Source of the DNA: Nageia nagi
Lineage: Eukaryota > Pinophyta
Reading direction: 5' to 3'
DNA length: 64,000 bases
Assembly (NCBI GenBank): GCA_050084985.1
Contig: JBITNC010000002.1
Coordinates: 29,760,001 to 29,824,000 of the forward strand
Of the stretch, positions 33,091 through 45,986 are shown one piece after another; the stretch's first letter is position 1; every line of letters starts with the position of its first letter. A program made the position numbers and the translations under genes. The notes under the pieces were generated by a model. It made no database searches and had not been told where the DNA came from. It saw nothing but the letters and a program-made list of their open reading frames with translations.

Positions 33091-36000
33091 TCGAGAAAGC
33101 GTTACCAATTCCCCCATTTGAAAAGGACTTTATACCTCCAAGGCTCTAGTCGAAACAACTACTCAATGCTCTGACGTTGTAGGTATCCTTACCAAGCAAA
33201 ATGCAATGCTTGTGCAAATGTTTCTCCACAAGGATAGATAATGTATGTGAGGTATCCCCTTTTGGAATCAACCTCAACGGAAAAATGAATGGAATGAGAG
33301 GTAACAGCTTGTTAACCAACGTTTTTTATTTGATGTATAGAGTTTATTCGTGATATTTGTGTGTGGACTTAAAGATCATATATGGGTTTGAAAGCATAAA
33401 GAAAGCATAAAGGGAATACTAGAAAGTGAGAGACTACAATTGTGAAACAGAAACGAATACTTGGTCAGATACCAAACTAGTCACTACGATAAAGCATTGT
33501 CTTAAAAGTTCATCTTTTTCAAATCATTTAAGGGATTTCATCCAATTCATCCGACTTTGCAAACAAACAACTATTGTTCAAGTTGTTCCAAAGAGGAGCG
33601 AGGAGGAATGCCGATTGTCAGTACTCTGCAAGCAGAACCGATGCAATCAAATGAACGTGGTGGAAGAACATAGGAAATACAAGAGTTTGGATGTAAATCT
33701 CTAGTTTGATATCATGAAATAGGAAACAAATTCAGCATACCTCATCTAACATGCATGCTATGAACTAAGCAACTATCAAAGACTGGTTTCCAACACTTTA
33801 GAAAAGTAAAGCAATGATACTTTCTCTAAAATTCGTGAGTTTTCAAAAGAAGGATGCGAAAGTGTCTAACGAACAATGATAATCCTTAAGAATCAATTCA
33901 CAACACCACAAATGGATAAACAAATTCGATCTTTGCCTTAACCACTTTGTATTTAGCTTATAAAAGAGTTGTGCAAGAATACATCAATTTGCTCCTCTTT
34001 TATAAAAGTTTCACTTTTTCACAAAATGAGCTCTGGTGAAAATGAGACCCCATGCCTCTTATTTACAGGCAAATTTGGCGATTTTTCTAAAAGAAACCCT
34101 AAAATACTTAAAATGCTAATTTGAATGCTATATTGAGATTACAATGTCATTTAGTGGGAGAGCAATACTCATCCCACTAAAATATGTTTAAAATAAAATA
34201 TTTACAAAAATTGATGCCCTCTCGCATGGATTTGGAGGCATTTTGCATCAATTTGGCAAAATTTTGAGCTTCAAATCATCGTTGTGGATCTGTCCATTAG
34301 TCTTTTGAGCTCCTTATTTCTTTCAATCTAGACTTGCCTTTGATGAGATCATTCTAGCAAATTTTCAAGGAATTCTAAGAAGATTTTCAGAAAAAATGGA
34401 TTTTTTGGTCTATTTTTCAAAAAAGATGAGGGGGTCAATTTTGGAAAAATTTTAAAGTGTGGATTTGACCTATGTATGGATGAAGGATGGAATTATAAGG
34501 TATTTGGCAAGTTTTGAAAGGATTTGGAGCTTTAAAGCATTGGTTTTGAGGTTTTTTCATGAGGGGCATTTTGGAGGCTCCATAAGGTGTTTTTGCATTT
34601 TTTGAGTTTCCTCCTCATACACAATATTGAGAAAAAAGACGAAAAGTTGGAAAACTTAGTAAACTCCCGCCTAGGATTTTGGAGGGCAAATTTTGAGTTT
34701 TTTGAAGAATTCCAAGAGCAAAGATACTCAATTTCATATTTGCCACCCTACCTTTCTCTCCAATTTTGATTTTGTCAATTTTGGAAAATTTTAAAACCCT
34801 CCCATTGGCTGCTCACCTTTTTGATGATTTTGGAAGACTAAATTTATTTAAAAAAAAAAAAAAAACTCAAATTATCAAACTTGTGTGAAATCCCATCCTA
34901 CACCTCATGAAGATTAAAACTTTCACTTTTTATCAATTTTGAGGTGCAAGAAAGGTAGGCGCTGATTTTTGGGAAGATAGGGAGATTTTGACATTTCAAA
35001 AAATGGCCTATCTTTTGCCAAATCTGCGCCTAGCTTTTGGGGAGGTAGTTTTGTGTTTTTCCAAAACTTTCAAGAGCAAAGATGCCTAAAATTGGATTTG
35101 GCATCACACCTTTCTCTTAGATTTTGATTTGGCAATTTTTGGATTTTGGAAAATTTCAAGCATTTCTATTGGCTGCCCTTTACTCCTCTTTGCTCATTTT
35201 TCTGTTTTTTCCACATTTGAGGGAGCAAATCTTGTCCAAATTGCAAACTTGAAAGACCAATTTGATGTAGAATTGAATTCTCCATACTCCCAAGCTCAAA
35301 AATTTCAGATTTGGATCAATTTAGGCCTCCAAAAAGGTAGGCGCTGGTTTTGGGAAAGATAGGCCTTTTTTGTGAATCTTGAAAAAGGGCTATAAGTTGG
35401 CAAACCCTCCCCCTAGGATTTTGGAGGGCAAAACTTGGGTTTTTTTCAAATTTTCCAAGAGCAAAGTTGCCTAATTTGTCATTTGGCATCACACCTTTCT
35501 CTTAGATTTTCATTTCAACTTGTTTGAAAAAACTCACTTTTCTATGTCTAAGCTCAACTCCACACTTCTTGGAAGCATCACTTCTATGTCTTCAAATCGT
35601 CCCCTAGGGAGCTCCTCCGGATGGAACTAAAAGGTTCGAAGCCCAAATGTGTCTGAAATTGTATTCTTCATCATCCCATGTTATCAAATTCTCGATTATC
35701 AAGAATCAATACTGCCTATCGATCCCTGGAAGCATCTACTTGGTCATTAGATCCTTCATCATCCCCAAGGGCAAAGGTACTTAATTTCCCATTTTGCACT
35801 TGGCTCATCTTCAAAAATTGTGCTCATTGCTTAGGAATACCATCCCCTGAAGTTAGGAGTCCTAAAAGCTTCAAAATAGATAGTCTAGCACATTGAACTG
35901 TCTCATAGCATCTCATGAATAGCCTTTGTGCACCATCTTTAGTAGTATCAGCTGTTTCAAAACACTCATGATCAATTCCCTGTCATCCGGTCATTTTCGT

Positions 36001-36480
36001 CCTTTCCGAGCTCTAACTCGACCAAAATGCACATTTCCACCATATTTGGTCATTTCCAGCATTTTCGAGCTCAAAGTGTGCAAAAACGATCATTTCCAAT
36101 CATTTCAGCATTTCCAGTCATTTCAAGCTCAACTTTGCATTTTTTATCATTTCCGAGGTTTCTGATCTCAAACACTGCAAAAACGCACATTTTCGTCATA
36201 CTCGCCATTGCCGAGCTCAAAATTGACCAAAACGACCCCATCTCTATTGATCTCACTCTAGAGCCAAAAATCCGTGCTCTGTCAATAGCTCTTAGATCCT
36301 GGCTCCTTGGCTACAAAACTAGCAACTAGATACTCTAATACTCTTCATGGTTAGCATGATCTCCTTGAATCGCTCCCTGATATCATGTTTGCACTCTTCA
36401 GAATGAACTATCCATCGCCAAAAGCCAGTATCAAGGCAATGTACCTCATTGCCTTTGCAAAAAATAGGGTCCCCAAAATA
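33091..36480. other. Noncoding interior of element L with local repeats
   Basis: Stops occur in all frames. The stretch contains T-rich sequence, the repeat at 34600-35540, and near 35985-36250 three to four imperfect ~80-bp units built from CATTTCCGAGCTCAAA and CAAAAACGCACATTT. It could hold another decayed insertion; TGTGAGGTATCCCC near 33247 looks like an LTR start, but no partner end was found. Confidence 0.4.
34600..35540 (+). repeat. Three imperfect ~360-385-bp repeats
   Basis: Anchors CAAGAGCAAAG are at 34713, 35071 and 35456. Each is preceded by CCTAGGATTTTGGAGGGCAAA-like sequence and followed by TTTGGCATCACACCTTTCTC and GATTTTGATTT. Divergence is considerable. Confidence 0.7.
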
Positions 36481-36851
36481 ATGCATCTTGGGGTGTGTTG
36501 GGGCACAACAGGATGTTGCCTTTCCAAATAAAGAATCATGCCAAGAAGATATCATAGGGGTAGTCGATACTAATTATGGGAGTGATCAAGAGTCTAATGT
36601 TGAAGAAGATAAAGATGACGCTTTGCCACACAAGGTATGTTTGGAACCCAACAATGTCTCTTTTGAATTGCTTGCACTACACATGTTGAGCATACAATAT
36701 ATGAAGATGATGAGATGATTCAAGAAAAATGTGATTTCATATATACGCATAATTTGGTGAAAAGTGTGGAAAAAAGGTAGAAAGCTTTGTTGTTTCAGAT
36801 CTGATTTTTGAAGACTGTCCTTTTGAGAAAGAACAAAAGAGTAATGAGGAG

Positions 36852-37818
36852 TTGGTTGATGCCAGTATTGGAATTCTCTTCATAGAAGAGAAAATCAATA
36901 ATAGCAATGCAAATCAGAAATCCGAGAACGATGTTGCCACAACAATAGTTTCCTTACAAGACAAGGATGCACACATGGAAGGGACCCTAGAACTAGAAGT
37001 TAATCTTGCCCATGAAATAAATGATGAAGATATGACAAGTCTAGAGAAGGATAACACTCATAACAGGTGCAAAGTAGATGTTGGTTTCTGCACACAGTTT
37101 GACAGCAATTCATGCACTTGGAATAGTCTTGACATTTGCAATAAAGGTTGGAGAAAAAAGTCATTGGTGACTGTTGTACATGAGGAACAAGCTTTGTCTA
37201 AGTTAGAAAATTCCTTGAGGTTAATTGAGAATCTGATCCATGATAAGAAAAAGGATACCCTTACTGATTTGCAAAGTATTTCGAGCACCATGAGGGAGTT
37301 GAGGTTAGTATGTTTGTACAAATTCAGTGATAGGCTATTCACATATGAAGTTTTAAAGCAAATAAACGCAGAAACTAAGATCAACCATGAAGACACTCTT
37401 GAAAGGTATGATAGTAGCTCCTTTACTTGGTATAGTTTTGACGTTTGTAATAAAGATTGGAAGGAGCAATTGTTAATCACTGCTGATATGGAGGTACAAG
37501 TTCTATCCAAGTTTGAGTATGCCATAAAATGATAGGCTAATCCACAATGGAGGAGTTGAGTCCTCCCATGATTTGAGAATCATGAAGGGAACAATGACCA
37601 AATTGAAGATGGTGTACTTGCACATGATTAGTGATAGGATGTTCATAGAAGAAATATTTAGGCAACTAGATAAAAATTATTTTGGGATAAAAAGGAATGG
37701 CGATACAAGGCATTTGATGAGGAACCGAGCAAAATCATTGTTGAAGCATTTGACAGATCTGATCAAGCGCAAGGAAATGAAAAATGTGATGAGAACAAGG
37801 TCAGTTTGGATAAGGTAG
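36852..37818 (+). CDS. Element L ORF with two ~103-residue repeats, unknown
   Basis: An open frame from 36852 to 37532 is followed by a frame change and a second open piece, 37573-37818. The product contains a module starting CTWNSLDICNKGWRKK at DNA 37101 and again FTWYSFDVCNKDWKEQ at 37410, a 309-base period. Later blocks also recur: LRLVCLYKFSDRLF against LKMVYLHMISDRMF. The Trp and Cys positions are kept, which suggests a protein repeat rather than chance. No family is recognised. An acidic open piece at 36488-36718 may be its N-terminus. It could be host-derived sequence carried by the element. Confidence 0.4.
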
Positions 37819-37887
37819 TTCTGGACTGTGTAATAAAGGACTTCACACAAACTGAGCAAACATGGTTGAGGACAGATTTGGATCATT

Positions 37888-38907
37888 TTGAAGACTGGAC
37901 AACAGACTTGCAAAAAAAAGGACTGTACATGGACTGCGTTCTTTATGATACTAGGGGTTGTGAAGGAAATTGATATGTTTGCATGTGTCACAACTTCAAG
38001 GACTGCATTTAGGACTGAGGTTTTTTTGACTGGAACTGTATCATTAAAAACATTATGGATTACACATTTGTTAGCTTCGTGGACTGCATTTGGCAAGGGA
38101 AAAAGGACTGAGATGTTATCAATCGAAGACTATTTGGAAGGAGCAGCGTTAGGAGACTGTGTTCCACAGAATAACCTTGAAAGGGTAGCACTTGGAAACT
38201 ATTTTGTTGTGATAACAGATCTGATTTTTGGCTGCATAACAGACCTAAGAAAGGAGAAAAGACAACAAGTTAGTACCATGATAAAAGCCAAGGAAGGCAA
38301 CCATGAGGTGCCCAATCATTTGGATGTTGACGAGTTAATTTGTGTGGGCAATCTTGGTGAGTTTGTGCAAAATAAAACAAAGGGATGGTCAATGGGACAG
38401 CAATGTAAAACAACTCCAAAGAGGTATGGCAATACTTCTAACAGCAGTATACTAAATTTCATTTTCCTTCTTTGGTTTGCAATAATGAGAAGTCATGAAT
38501 GGATGAAAGATGAAATAAAGTTGATGCTTCACACGCCCACATTATTTGATGCAAATAAGGCTACTTGTAGAGATGCATTTCAAGTTGTATTTGGTGAAAT
38601 GTATGGCACGATTAGGAGGGAAAATCAGATCTTGTCATCCTACTCAGTTCGTGAAAAGAAGCATGGAAGAACTCCATCCAAAAGATTGCTATGTACAAAT
38701 CATGATATTGTAAATGAAGAAAAGCCATTTCAATCTACACTTGCAAGGTCTGTTAGCTCACAAATCAGTATACTTTTCGTGCCATTACGTCACATTACTG
38801 CCGTTTATCAAAATACTTTGCAAAGAACAATCTTGGGAAAAGATAGCATATCAAGTTTGGATATTAAAAAGAGTTTGGAAACATCAAATTGGGCCACTAC
38901 AGTTTGA
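37888..38907 (+). CDS. Element L 339-codon ORF, unknown
   Basis: The longest intact frame in element L, starting at an ATG. The N-terminal third contains several CTWTAFF / SRTAFRTEVF / ASWTAFGKG-like hydrophobic stretches that echo one another; the rest is mixed, with a Trp/Met-rich piece near residues 195-210. No catalytic or binding motif is recognisable. It lies between the repeat-bearing ORF and the 3' LTR. Its length is well above chance for this base composition, but composition and codon pattern alone do not prove it is translated. Confidence 0.3.
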   Translation: MKTGQQTCKKKDCTWTAFFMILGVVKEIDMFACVTTSRTAFRTEVFLTGTVSLKTLWITHLLASWTAFGKGKRTEMLSIEDYLEGAALGDCVPQNNLERVALGNYFVVITDLIFGCITDLRKEKRQQVSTMIKAKEGNHEVPNHLDVDELICVGNLGEFVQNKTKGWSMGQQCKTTPKRYGNTSNSSILNFIFLLWFAIMRSHEWMKDEIKLMLHTPTLFDANKATCRDAFQVVFGEMYGTIRRENQILSSYSVREKKHGRTPSKRLLCTNHDIVNEEKPFQSTLARSVSSQISILFVPLRHITAVYQNTLQRTILGKDSISSLDIKKSLETSNWATTV

Positions 38908-39144
38908 AGATTGGTTCTGAGATGCACATACACAGTTCGGGTCTGCACAAAATCAGCCCCCTTTCCACTTCATTTTGGTGTTTGAGGATAATGGGAGAAA
39001 CTTGACAAAGTCCTGGGAAGGGTAGGACATAAAAGACATGCATCATCAATAGCATATCTTGGTACAATTGCATGGAACAACAGGTTTATTGGCTGCATTA
39101 CTTCAGCAGACCCCCTCTTCCCCCTTTTTGGCACTCATGGACAA

Positions 39145-39966
39145 TTGGCCCAATTTGAAGAAGTTTACAACAGGGTTAAACATAAAAGGCACATGTCATC
39201 AACGATGTTTCTTGACTCCATTTCATGGAATAGATGCTCTATTGGCTGCATTCCCTTAGCACCAACCAAGGATGACTTTCGAAGACACTTGGACACTTTG
39301 AATGAAGAGCAACAACTCTGGAGGTTCCTAAAATTGCTAAGTATGGTTGGGAAAGAAAGATATCCAATGATACCCACAGCACGCAGGGATCTTGATATCA
39401 CCAAGATGGGGGAACAACTTCAGATTTCACAACTCATACCAGAGTTTGTCGGCTCATATCTCAGCTCACTTTTTATTGATTTATTCACTGTTGCTAAGTA
39501 AATGATTTGCTTCAATTATGCTATGAAGCAGCTGTAGGGATTGATGAGAGACTAAGTATAGATGATGTTAGACAATTTGGACAGCCATCACTTGCTAGTG
39601 TTTGGGAAAAATCAAACCTGTTATGCATTACATCAGATTTGTCTTCTTTCAGTTTGAAGGCATTTTGGGGAACATCCTTGGCACAACATATGTATTTTGT
39701 GGGATTTCTGGGTACACTTGAGTTGCACCATGAGGTTGGCACAGTTTTGATGACACTTTCTACATTCATATATATTCTTGACATCATGGATACTTGGGAA
39801 AAGAAAGCACCACCTTGGCATGATGGATTTTCAATCGGAGTAGCAAAACAACGGCATGGTGGACATTCTTTGAGATCCATTTGGACCATTACAGTTGGAC
39901 TCAGCTTGGTGACATCGAAATGTGTGTTGTTATTGCTTGAGGACAAGCAATGTGAGGAGGGCGGAT
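39145..39966 (+). other. 3' interior of element L
   Basis: Open stretches at 39145-39501 and 39507-39971 on the plus strand overlap open stretches on the minus strand; neither gives a recognisable protein. The purine-rich tract before the LTR is at 39954-39965. Confidence 0.4.
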
Positions 39967-40961
39967 TGTAAATGTCTCCAATTTTGAGAAACCTTGTAGA
40001 AGGTATAACTTTCATCACAAGTCTTGGATCACCGTTTGTCTTTTGGAATGGATGGAGAATCTTCTGCCAATCGTTTTGACAAGTCACACAACATGGTTCC
40101 GGCAAGAAACAAAGGAGATATGGACTTTTGAAGTTCGCCTAGGAAACCAAGATTCTAATATCGCAGCCAAGGCAAAGTCAGCTAGGAGAAAGTTATTTTA
40201 TTCCAAGTTGGTCAGGAGTTTAATTATTTGTAATTTCAAGGTAAAGGCACTTATAAAAGGAGGAAAGATTCACCATTTGAGGATCATCATAATTTGGCAT
40301 TTGATCTCGGATCATATCAAAGTTGGGGATGCTCCCCTCTCTTCCTTCTATGGTCTAGGGCTGCTCCATAGCCTAGAAGTGGCACATTCGCAATTACATA
40401 CACTTGGAGAGCTTGCACCAACATTGGAGGACCTTCTAGCCCTAGTGCTAGACCTTGGGAGCTATTTAGAAACTTGCACCAGCCATTCTTGCTACTTGGA
40501 GATTTGTGCCAGCCATTAGGAGTCTTTGTTGTGCATTTTTGGAGTCTTAGGCTTTGCCCTAGAACTTGTTACAGACTTGTTACAACCCTATACTTATTCT
40601 TGGTTATTATTCATGATATTTGGCTCCATATTGCTCATCGAATGTGAATGAATGTTCTTCTACTACTGTTGTAATGTTATCATTCATTGTGCATGGGAAT
40701 GTATGTAGATTAGAGTATTTTGGATGCATATTATTGTTATGTTACAGATCTGCAATTGTGCCCTAGTTTGGTTGGTTTCGCATGTTGTATGAGCTTCTTC
40801 GCTGCTATATATCAGATCTGGTTACAATTATAATATCCCGATCTTGAGAGATTATTGAATCGTGAATGAGTATTTACTATTATGCCCTAATTTGTGAATG
40901 AATGCGAAATTGGTTGAGTAATTGTGCATGTTTAGCATAAGCCCTATAAGGGTACATTACA
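39967..40961 (+). repeat. 3' LTR of element L (995 bp)
   Basis: It starts TGTAAATGTCTCC and ends CCCTATAAGGGTACATTACA. TATA-like CTTATAAAAGGAGG is near 40251. The flanking five bases CATAC cannot be compared because the other end of the element is lost. Confidence 0.85.
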
Positions 40962-41464
40962 CATACTCTATCAATACATACTAATATCAAAGGACTGTTG
41001 TCAAATGTCATCAGATAGAATAGAGAAATAACTCATTCTGTCAATACATAGAGAACCAGTAGATCTTGAGAACTATCAACAATACATACACACTCTATCA
41101 GTTCAAATGTTTCTCTATGTATTGACAAAAAGAGTAGGAGGACTATCAATACAAAAAGACTTATAGAACTGTCAATATGGAAAGAGTTAAGAGTGTGTTT
41201 AGCATAAGCCCTATAAGGGTACATTACACATACTCTATCAATACATACTAATATCAAAGGACTGTTGTCAAATGTCATCAGATAGAATAGAGAAATAACT
41301 CATTCTGTCAATACATAGAGAACCAGTAGATCTTGAGAACTATCAACAATACATACACACTCTATCAGTTCAAATGTTTCTCTATGTATTGACAAAAAGA
41401 GTTGGAAGACTATCAATACAAAAAGACTTATAGAACTGTCAATATGGAAAGAGTTAAGAGTGTG
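40931..41464 (+). repeat. 267-bp tandem duplication spanning the LTR end and its flank
   Basis: 40931-41197 and 41198-41464 are nearly identical; the differences I see are GAGTAGGAG against GAGTTGGAA. Each copy begins with the last 31 bases of the element L LTR and continues into flanking DNA, so the duplication is younger than the insertion. Confidence 0.9.
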
Positions 41465-41474
41465 TTATGTAAAA

Positions 41475-41790
41475 TATGCATTTTGTTTCTCTAATCTATA
41501 GAGGATTGTTGTCATTATTTGCCATTCTGCAAATATAAAGAGGATTGTCAATAATTCTCTTGTTTTGACAGAATGCTATTTTACTCAATCTAGGTATAAT
41601 AATTCTGTTGTTACAGGACTATCGATACAGAAGTGTGGTATGTGAACTTGAAGTATGCATTTTGTTTCTCTAATCTATAGAGGACAGTTAACATTATTGG
41701 TGATTCTGCAAATATATAAGGACTGTCAATAATGTTATTGTGCAGGAAGATTGCCATTTATTCAGTAGAGTAATTCTGTTGTTTTTAGTT
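41475..41790 (+). repeat. 179-bp imperfect tandem pair
   Basis: TATGCATTTTGTTTCTCTAATCTATAGAGGA begins at 41475 and 41654. Short motifs of the type GGACTGTCAATA recur through 40980-41760, including the 267-bp repeat, so the area looks like minor satellite DNA. Confidence 0.75.
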
Positions 41791-44121
41791 TCTAAAAAGT
41801 TTATTCAAAGCCACTTTCAATTTCTAAAAATTTTTAGTAAAAACTGTAACATTTCATCCTGCAGTTTTGCAACTGTGGTATAATGTGAAAACTAGAACAA
41901 AATATTTTGAATCTTCAAAATGAAAAAAAAATTGTTGAAGCCTCGGAATAGAACAATTGAAGTTTAAAAGTTTGATAGAAGAACAATTGAGGATAGGAAG
42001 AAAAGTTAAGGGGAAAGAGACATTCACTAGCATTCTTGGAGACTAATGAACTACTTTTTGTTGTAGATGAATATATGGATCACTTGCAAAAAGTAACATA
42101 GGACTAAGAGCCAGATCACCATAATATAAGTGAGAAAATGGTCACATTGCATTGATCCCTCTTTCAATATAACTTGTTGCATCCAATAATCATTAGTAAA
42201 AATGAAAATATAAGGATAGAAACACTCCCTAAAAACCTTGAGATCCAGCCACCATTGCTTAAAGGATACATTGAACATTTCTAGCTAACAAACGTACCCC
42301 AATGATTGAAGAATCTAGCTCATAGAAGATGTATCAATACACATATATATATGCAAATAGAAAACACAAAGATCATTGCATAGCTAATCAAAATGCTAAA
42401 TATGACCTTAATAAAATATCTTGTACAAAGGACGAAAAAAGGCAAAAAGCAAAGCGTCAAGATTCAGGAAACTTGAACAAACGTGTATATAAAGCGTTGT
42501 TGAATATTTATGGCTAAGATGTGGCATCAATGTCCAAATGATGAATCAAACATGTACAACTTGAAGTATGATGGATAAAATAAGACATCAATACATGAAA
42601 GAGGGCATCAAATATCTGTAGCCAAGTACAGTTGTCAACAAAGAACAAATGATGAATCAAACATGTATAACCTGAAGTATGATAGATAAAATAAGACATC
42701 AATACCTAAAAGAGAGCATCAAATATCTATAGCCAAGCTAAGGTGTCAATAAAGAACATCGTTTAAAACCAAAACAATAGTGTCAGCTCATGAAAGACAA
42801 CATCAATGTCTATAGCCAAAATAATATATCTACATCTTTGGATGATTAACAAAAATGACTGCCCAAGAGGCAATGTCAAAAACTGAAGGACATCATAAGA
42901 GGTGTGTGTAAAAAAATGGCGACATCAACATGTGAAGGACAACATTGGTGTGTATAGCTATAATATAGGCATCAAAACCTGTGATACCCATCAGATACCT
43001 AATAGATAAGATCACACACTCATTTATACACACAAAATGATTATAATGTATATATCAAAGTTGCCCCCAGTTGTGGAGCTACAACAAAGATGTGATAAAA
43101 ATGCATCAACAAAGCACATGATAAAAAAAACTCAAGCATAGCTTTATAAGCAAAGGTTGTGGATTGTAAATACATGGCTATAGGTATTAATACTAATGGC
43201 TATAGGTATTACTGGGGCTTTCAAAATGTAAAGACAAGAGACCAAAATAGTATTAGACAAACAAAATGTATAGATTAGAGATATGGATGAGAAAGAAGCA
43301 TCATAAAGGAGCCACTAGAGCAAGAATTCTAAGTTCAAGACTAAGACAACGCAATTTAAGAAGAAAAAAGTGTATTTTGCCCATGGCCCGAAGAAGAGCA
43401 TGTTATGTTGTTCATGCCAAGATTCAAGCACAACACATCATCTAGACATAATTCTCCATGACTATCTCCGTAGTCTATTCCACATGAAACATTGTCACAA
43501 CTTGGCTTTGGGCAATTTCCTACCTTGTCAATCCTTACAGCCTTGAGTCAATGTCCAAAATGTTATTGCTAGTCACATCCATGAAGAAGGATTGAAGATA
43601 AGAATGCTCAACATGACCACGCCAAATAGAGTTTTTGGAAATATGGTCCTTACACCCTTTGACCCAAATAAGCTTAGATTGATGGGACCTTTACTAACCA
43701 AAACTACAACAACTTTTTCCATAAGCCTCGCAATACCTTCATTGATGAGGCTCACATGATCATCACCAATTGAACCAACGAGATTTATCATTCCAAACCA
43801 TCTAACATTGGGACATCCCCAACATCAAGCATAGAATTGTATAGCATTGACATCAAACTATTTGGATCATTCAACATTAGTGTGACAACCATAAGGCAAG
43901 ACTTCAAAGCCAATACAAAGCATCACAATGATTGTTTAGGCTCTTCAAGCAAAGACTAGAATGACAACAAGAACCATAATGATGGATACCCCTATTGTGA
44001 CCTTTGAATAGAAACAGAATTCAACACATAATGCATCTCCAACAGCAAATGAGTAGGAAGTGTTTTTGCTTTTTTACATATCAATTTTATAATATAAAGG
44101 TATGTCACAACTGAAAAGATA
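41791..44121. other. AT-rich intron sequence, no gene recognised
   Basis: Outside the 111-bp repeat this stretch is AT-rich. A 72-codon minus-strand open stretch at 43573-43791 is hydrophobic and matches nothing I recognise. No RNA gene was seen. Confidence 0.45.
42536..42757 (+). repeat. 111-bp tandem pair
   Basis: AAATGATGAATCAAACATGT begins at 42536 and 42647 and similarity runs through each unit; a partial third start follows near 42758. Confidence 0.75.
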
Positions 44122-45566
44122 TGTGATGAGCCGAACTAGGGCTCATGCGGAGTTGCACAACTCTTGTTCATAAAATTAGCCAGAAACTCAAGATGTATAC
44201 GATGCCTTACTCCAAACACGAATTAATAATCAATTATGCAAACTACACCTTTCAAGAGCCAACGTCTCACTCAAAAGGGCAAAGACTCAACAAACAACGC
44301 AAATAACTTAGATCTTATGCTACCATGCCAACGTTTCATTCAATAGGGCACAAACACAAAATAACAATGCAGTGGAATAACAACAATGTTCAAGGAATGA
44401 GATCTCAAATGATATTCTTTGATAACAGGAGATACAATTACATGCCTTGAATAGTGATGCTTTCTAGCAAATGATGACTCGATTGCAGATCTTCAAGAGT
44501 GCTATAGTGATGGTATTTTTGTACCTAAGGAGCTTACACCAAGGGTGCCTCCAATAGGGTTATTGCAGATGGCTCCAAGGCCTCACTAATCGTAGCAACG
44601 GCAAGGCCAAGCCCAATGCTTCCTTACCTCTCTAATGATGGAACAATCGGAGTTCCTCTCCCGAACGGCTAGAGGAAGCACGAGGTTAGCCTTTAATCAC
44701 CTCAAGATCTCAAATGCAGACTGATGTCCACAAGTGGCAAAGATAGAGTTCTCAAACTCAATCCAATAAGGGGGGCTTTTAATAATCAATTCAACATATC
44801 CTCTATCCTTCGGAAGTCCTTATATAGGAGAGGTGGTTCATCTTCTAGTCTTGCATTGAGATGATCCAACAGTGTACAAGGGTGATCCGTGTGCTCATGT
44901 TGCCAACGTCCAAGATGGAGAGCCTTCAGATGAGTGAAATCACATCCAAGGGTCTCGAATGCTAGAGCTAGGATGATGGAGTCTTCATTGTATCTCAGTA
45001 TCAATGCCACATACTAGAATGTCTCCAAGAGGGTGGCGTGGGGCCTTGGAATGCTAGAAAGCTCAACATGGGGGTCTATGTGTCCTCCTTAACCCGATGT
45101 CTAAGTCTAGAAGTCCTCCAACGCCTTAAGATGCCAAATATCTCTCTCTTGGTGCCACATCCAAGCCTGGGAGTCTATGTAATGCCTTGAAGTCGGTGTG
45201 ATCACCTAAATGGATGCTCTACCTTGAAGAAGGAAGCATTAATGACAATAGGACCATCTAATGTCAATATTACAATCATCAAGGCTTAATATGCAATGCC
45301 TCATTATTGGAGACTCATATTGCATTTACAATCATAATGGCCTTGGTATCATCAATACATCATTATTGGCATAATTGGACACTCAACTATACATAATATG
45401 CTAAATAAGGGCCCAACGTTCCATAATTGAAGTACTAAACTACTCTCCAAGTGGAACTTACAAGTAATTGGCCAAATAACTACTAAAATAAGCAGAAGTA
45501 CTAATTTAATGTTCCCATTTATCAGTGGTGAAATATGGAAAACACCATAAAAATGGGGACATTACA
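44122..45566 (-). mobile_element. Solo LTR, Gypsy family C, with target-site duplication AGATA
   Basis: On the minus strand it runs from TGTAATGTCCCC at 45566 to GGCTCATCACA at 44122. AGATA flanks it on both sides (44117-44121 and 45567-45571). A TATA-like CTATATAAGG lies near 44822 on the minus strand. The end carries a GAGCC/GGCTC hairpin. Confidence 0.9.
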
Positions 45567-45986
45567 AGATATATGGTATTTAAGGTGTTAATAGATATCA
45601 TGTGAATAGCATATGTTAGTACTACAAACTGTTGGATTAATACAAGACACAAAAAGCATTTTTTATTCTCAAGTTAGGAGTAGTGAACTTATGGTGTATG
45701 TGGAGTAAATTTAGAATGTTGATTTTGCCAATCTTTCTTAGCACTCATATTGAGCATGTTGCAATATATACATCATTGACAAGTAAAATAAAAACCTTTT
45801 AATATATTATAATATGCGTGTTATTTTATTATATCGATTAGTTCTTGACATAGATGTGTTACACTAGTTGGATTGCATGTCTTTGTGTTAGCATATGATC
45901 TACAATGGAAGTGCTCAAAGCATTTCGAAGAAAGACAAGAATGAAAAATAAATTGGAGCTTATATTTGACACTATTGGAACTTATA

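Larger units (their letters stand above)
31530..40961 (+). mobile_element. Element L: LTR retrotransposon without recognisable pol
   Basis: The 5' LTR is truncated at 31530 by insertion of Gypsy A. It is followed by a primer-binding site, 7.6 kb of internal sequence and a complete 995-bp 3' LTR (39967-40961) preceded by a purine-rich stretch (GAGGAGGGCGGA, 39954-39965). No RT, integrase or RNase H motif was seen internally, so it resembles the large non-autonomous LTR derivatives described in plants. The LTRs agree closely over their shared length. Confidence 0.8.

Noticed and set aside
35625-35660. GGTTCGAAGCCC considered as a tRNA T-arm
   Set aside because: No matching acceptor, D-arm or anticodon stem around it.
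43573-43791. A 72-codon hydrophobic minus-strand frame
   Set aside because: No start context, family or splice sites; length is within chance for this composition.
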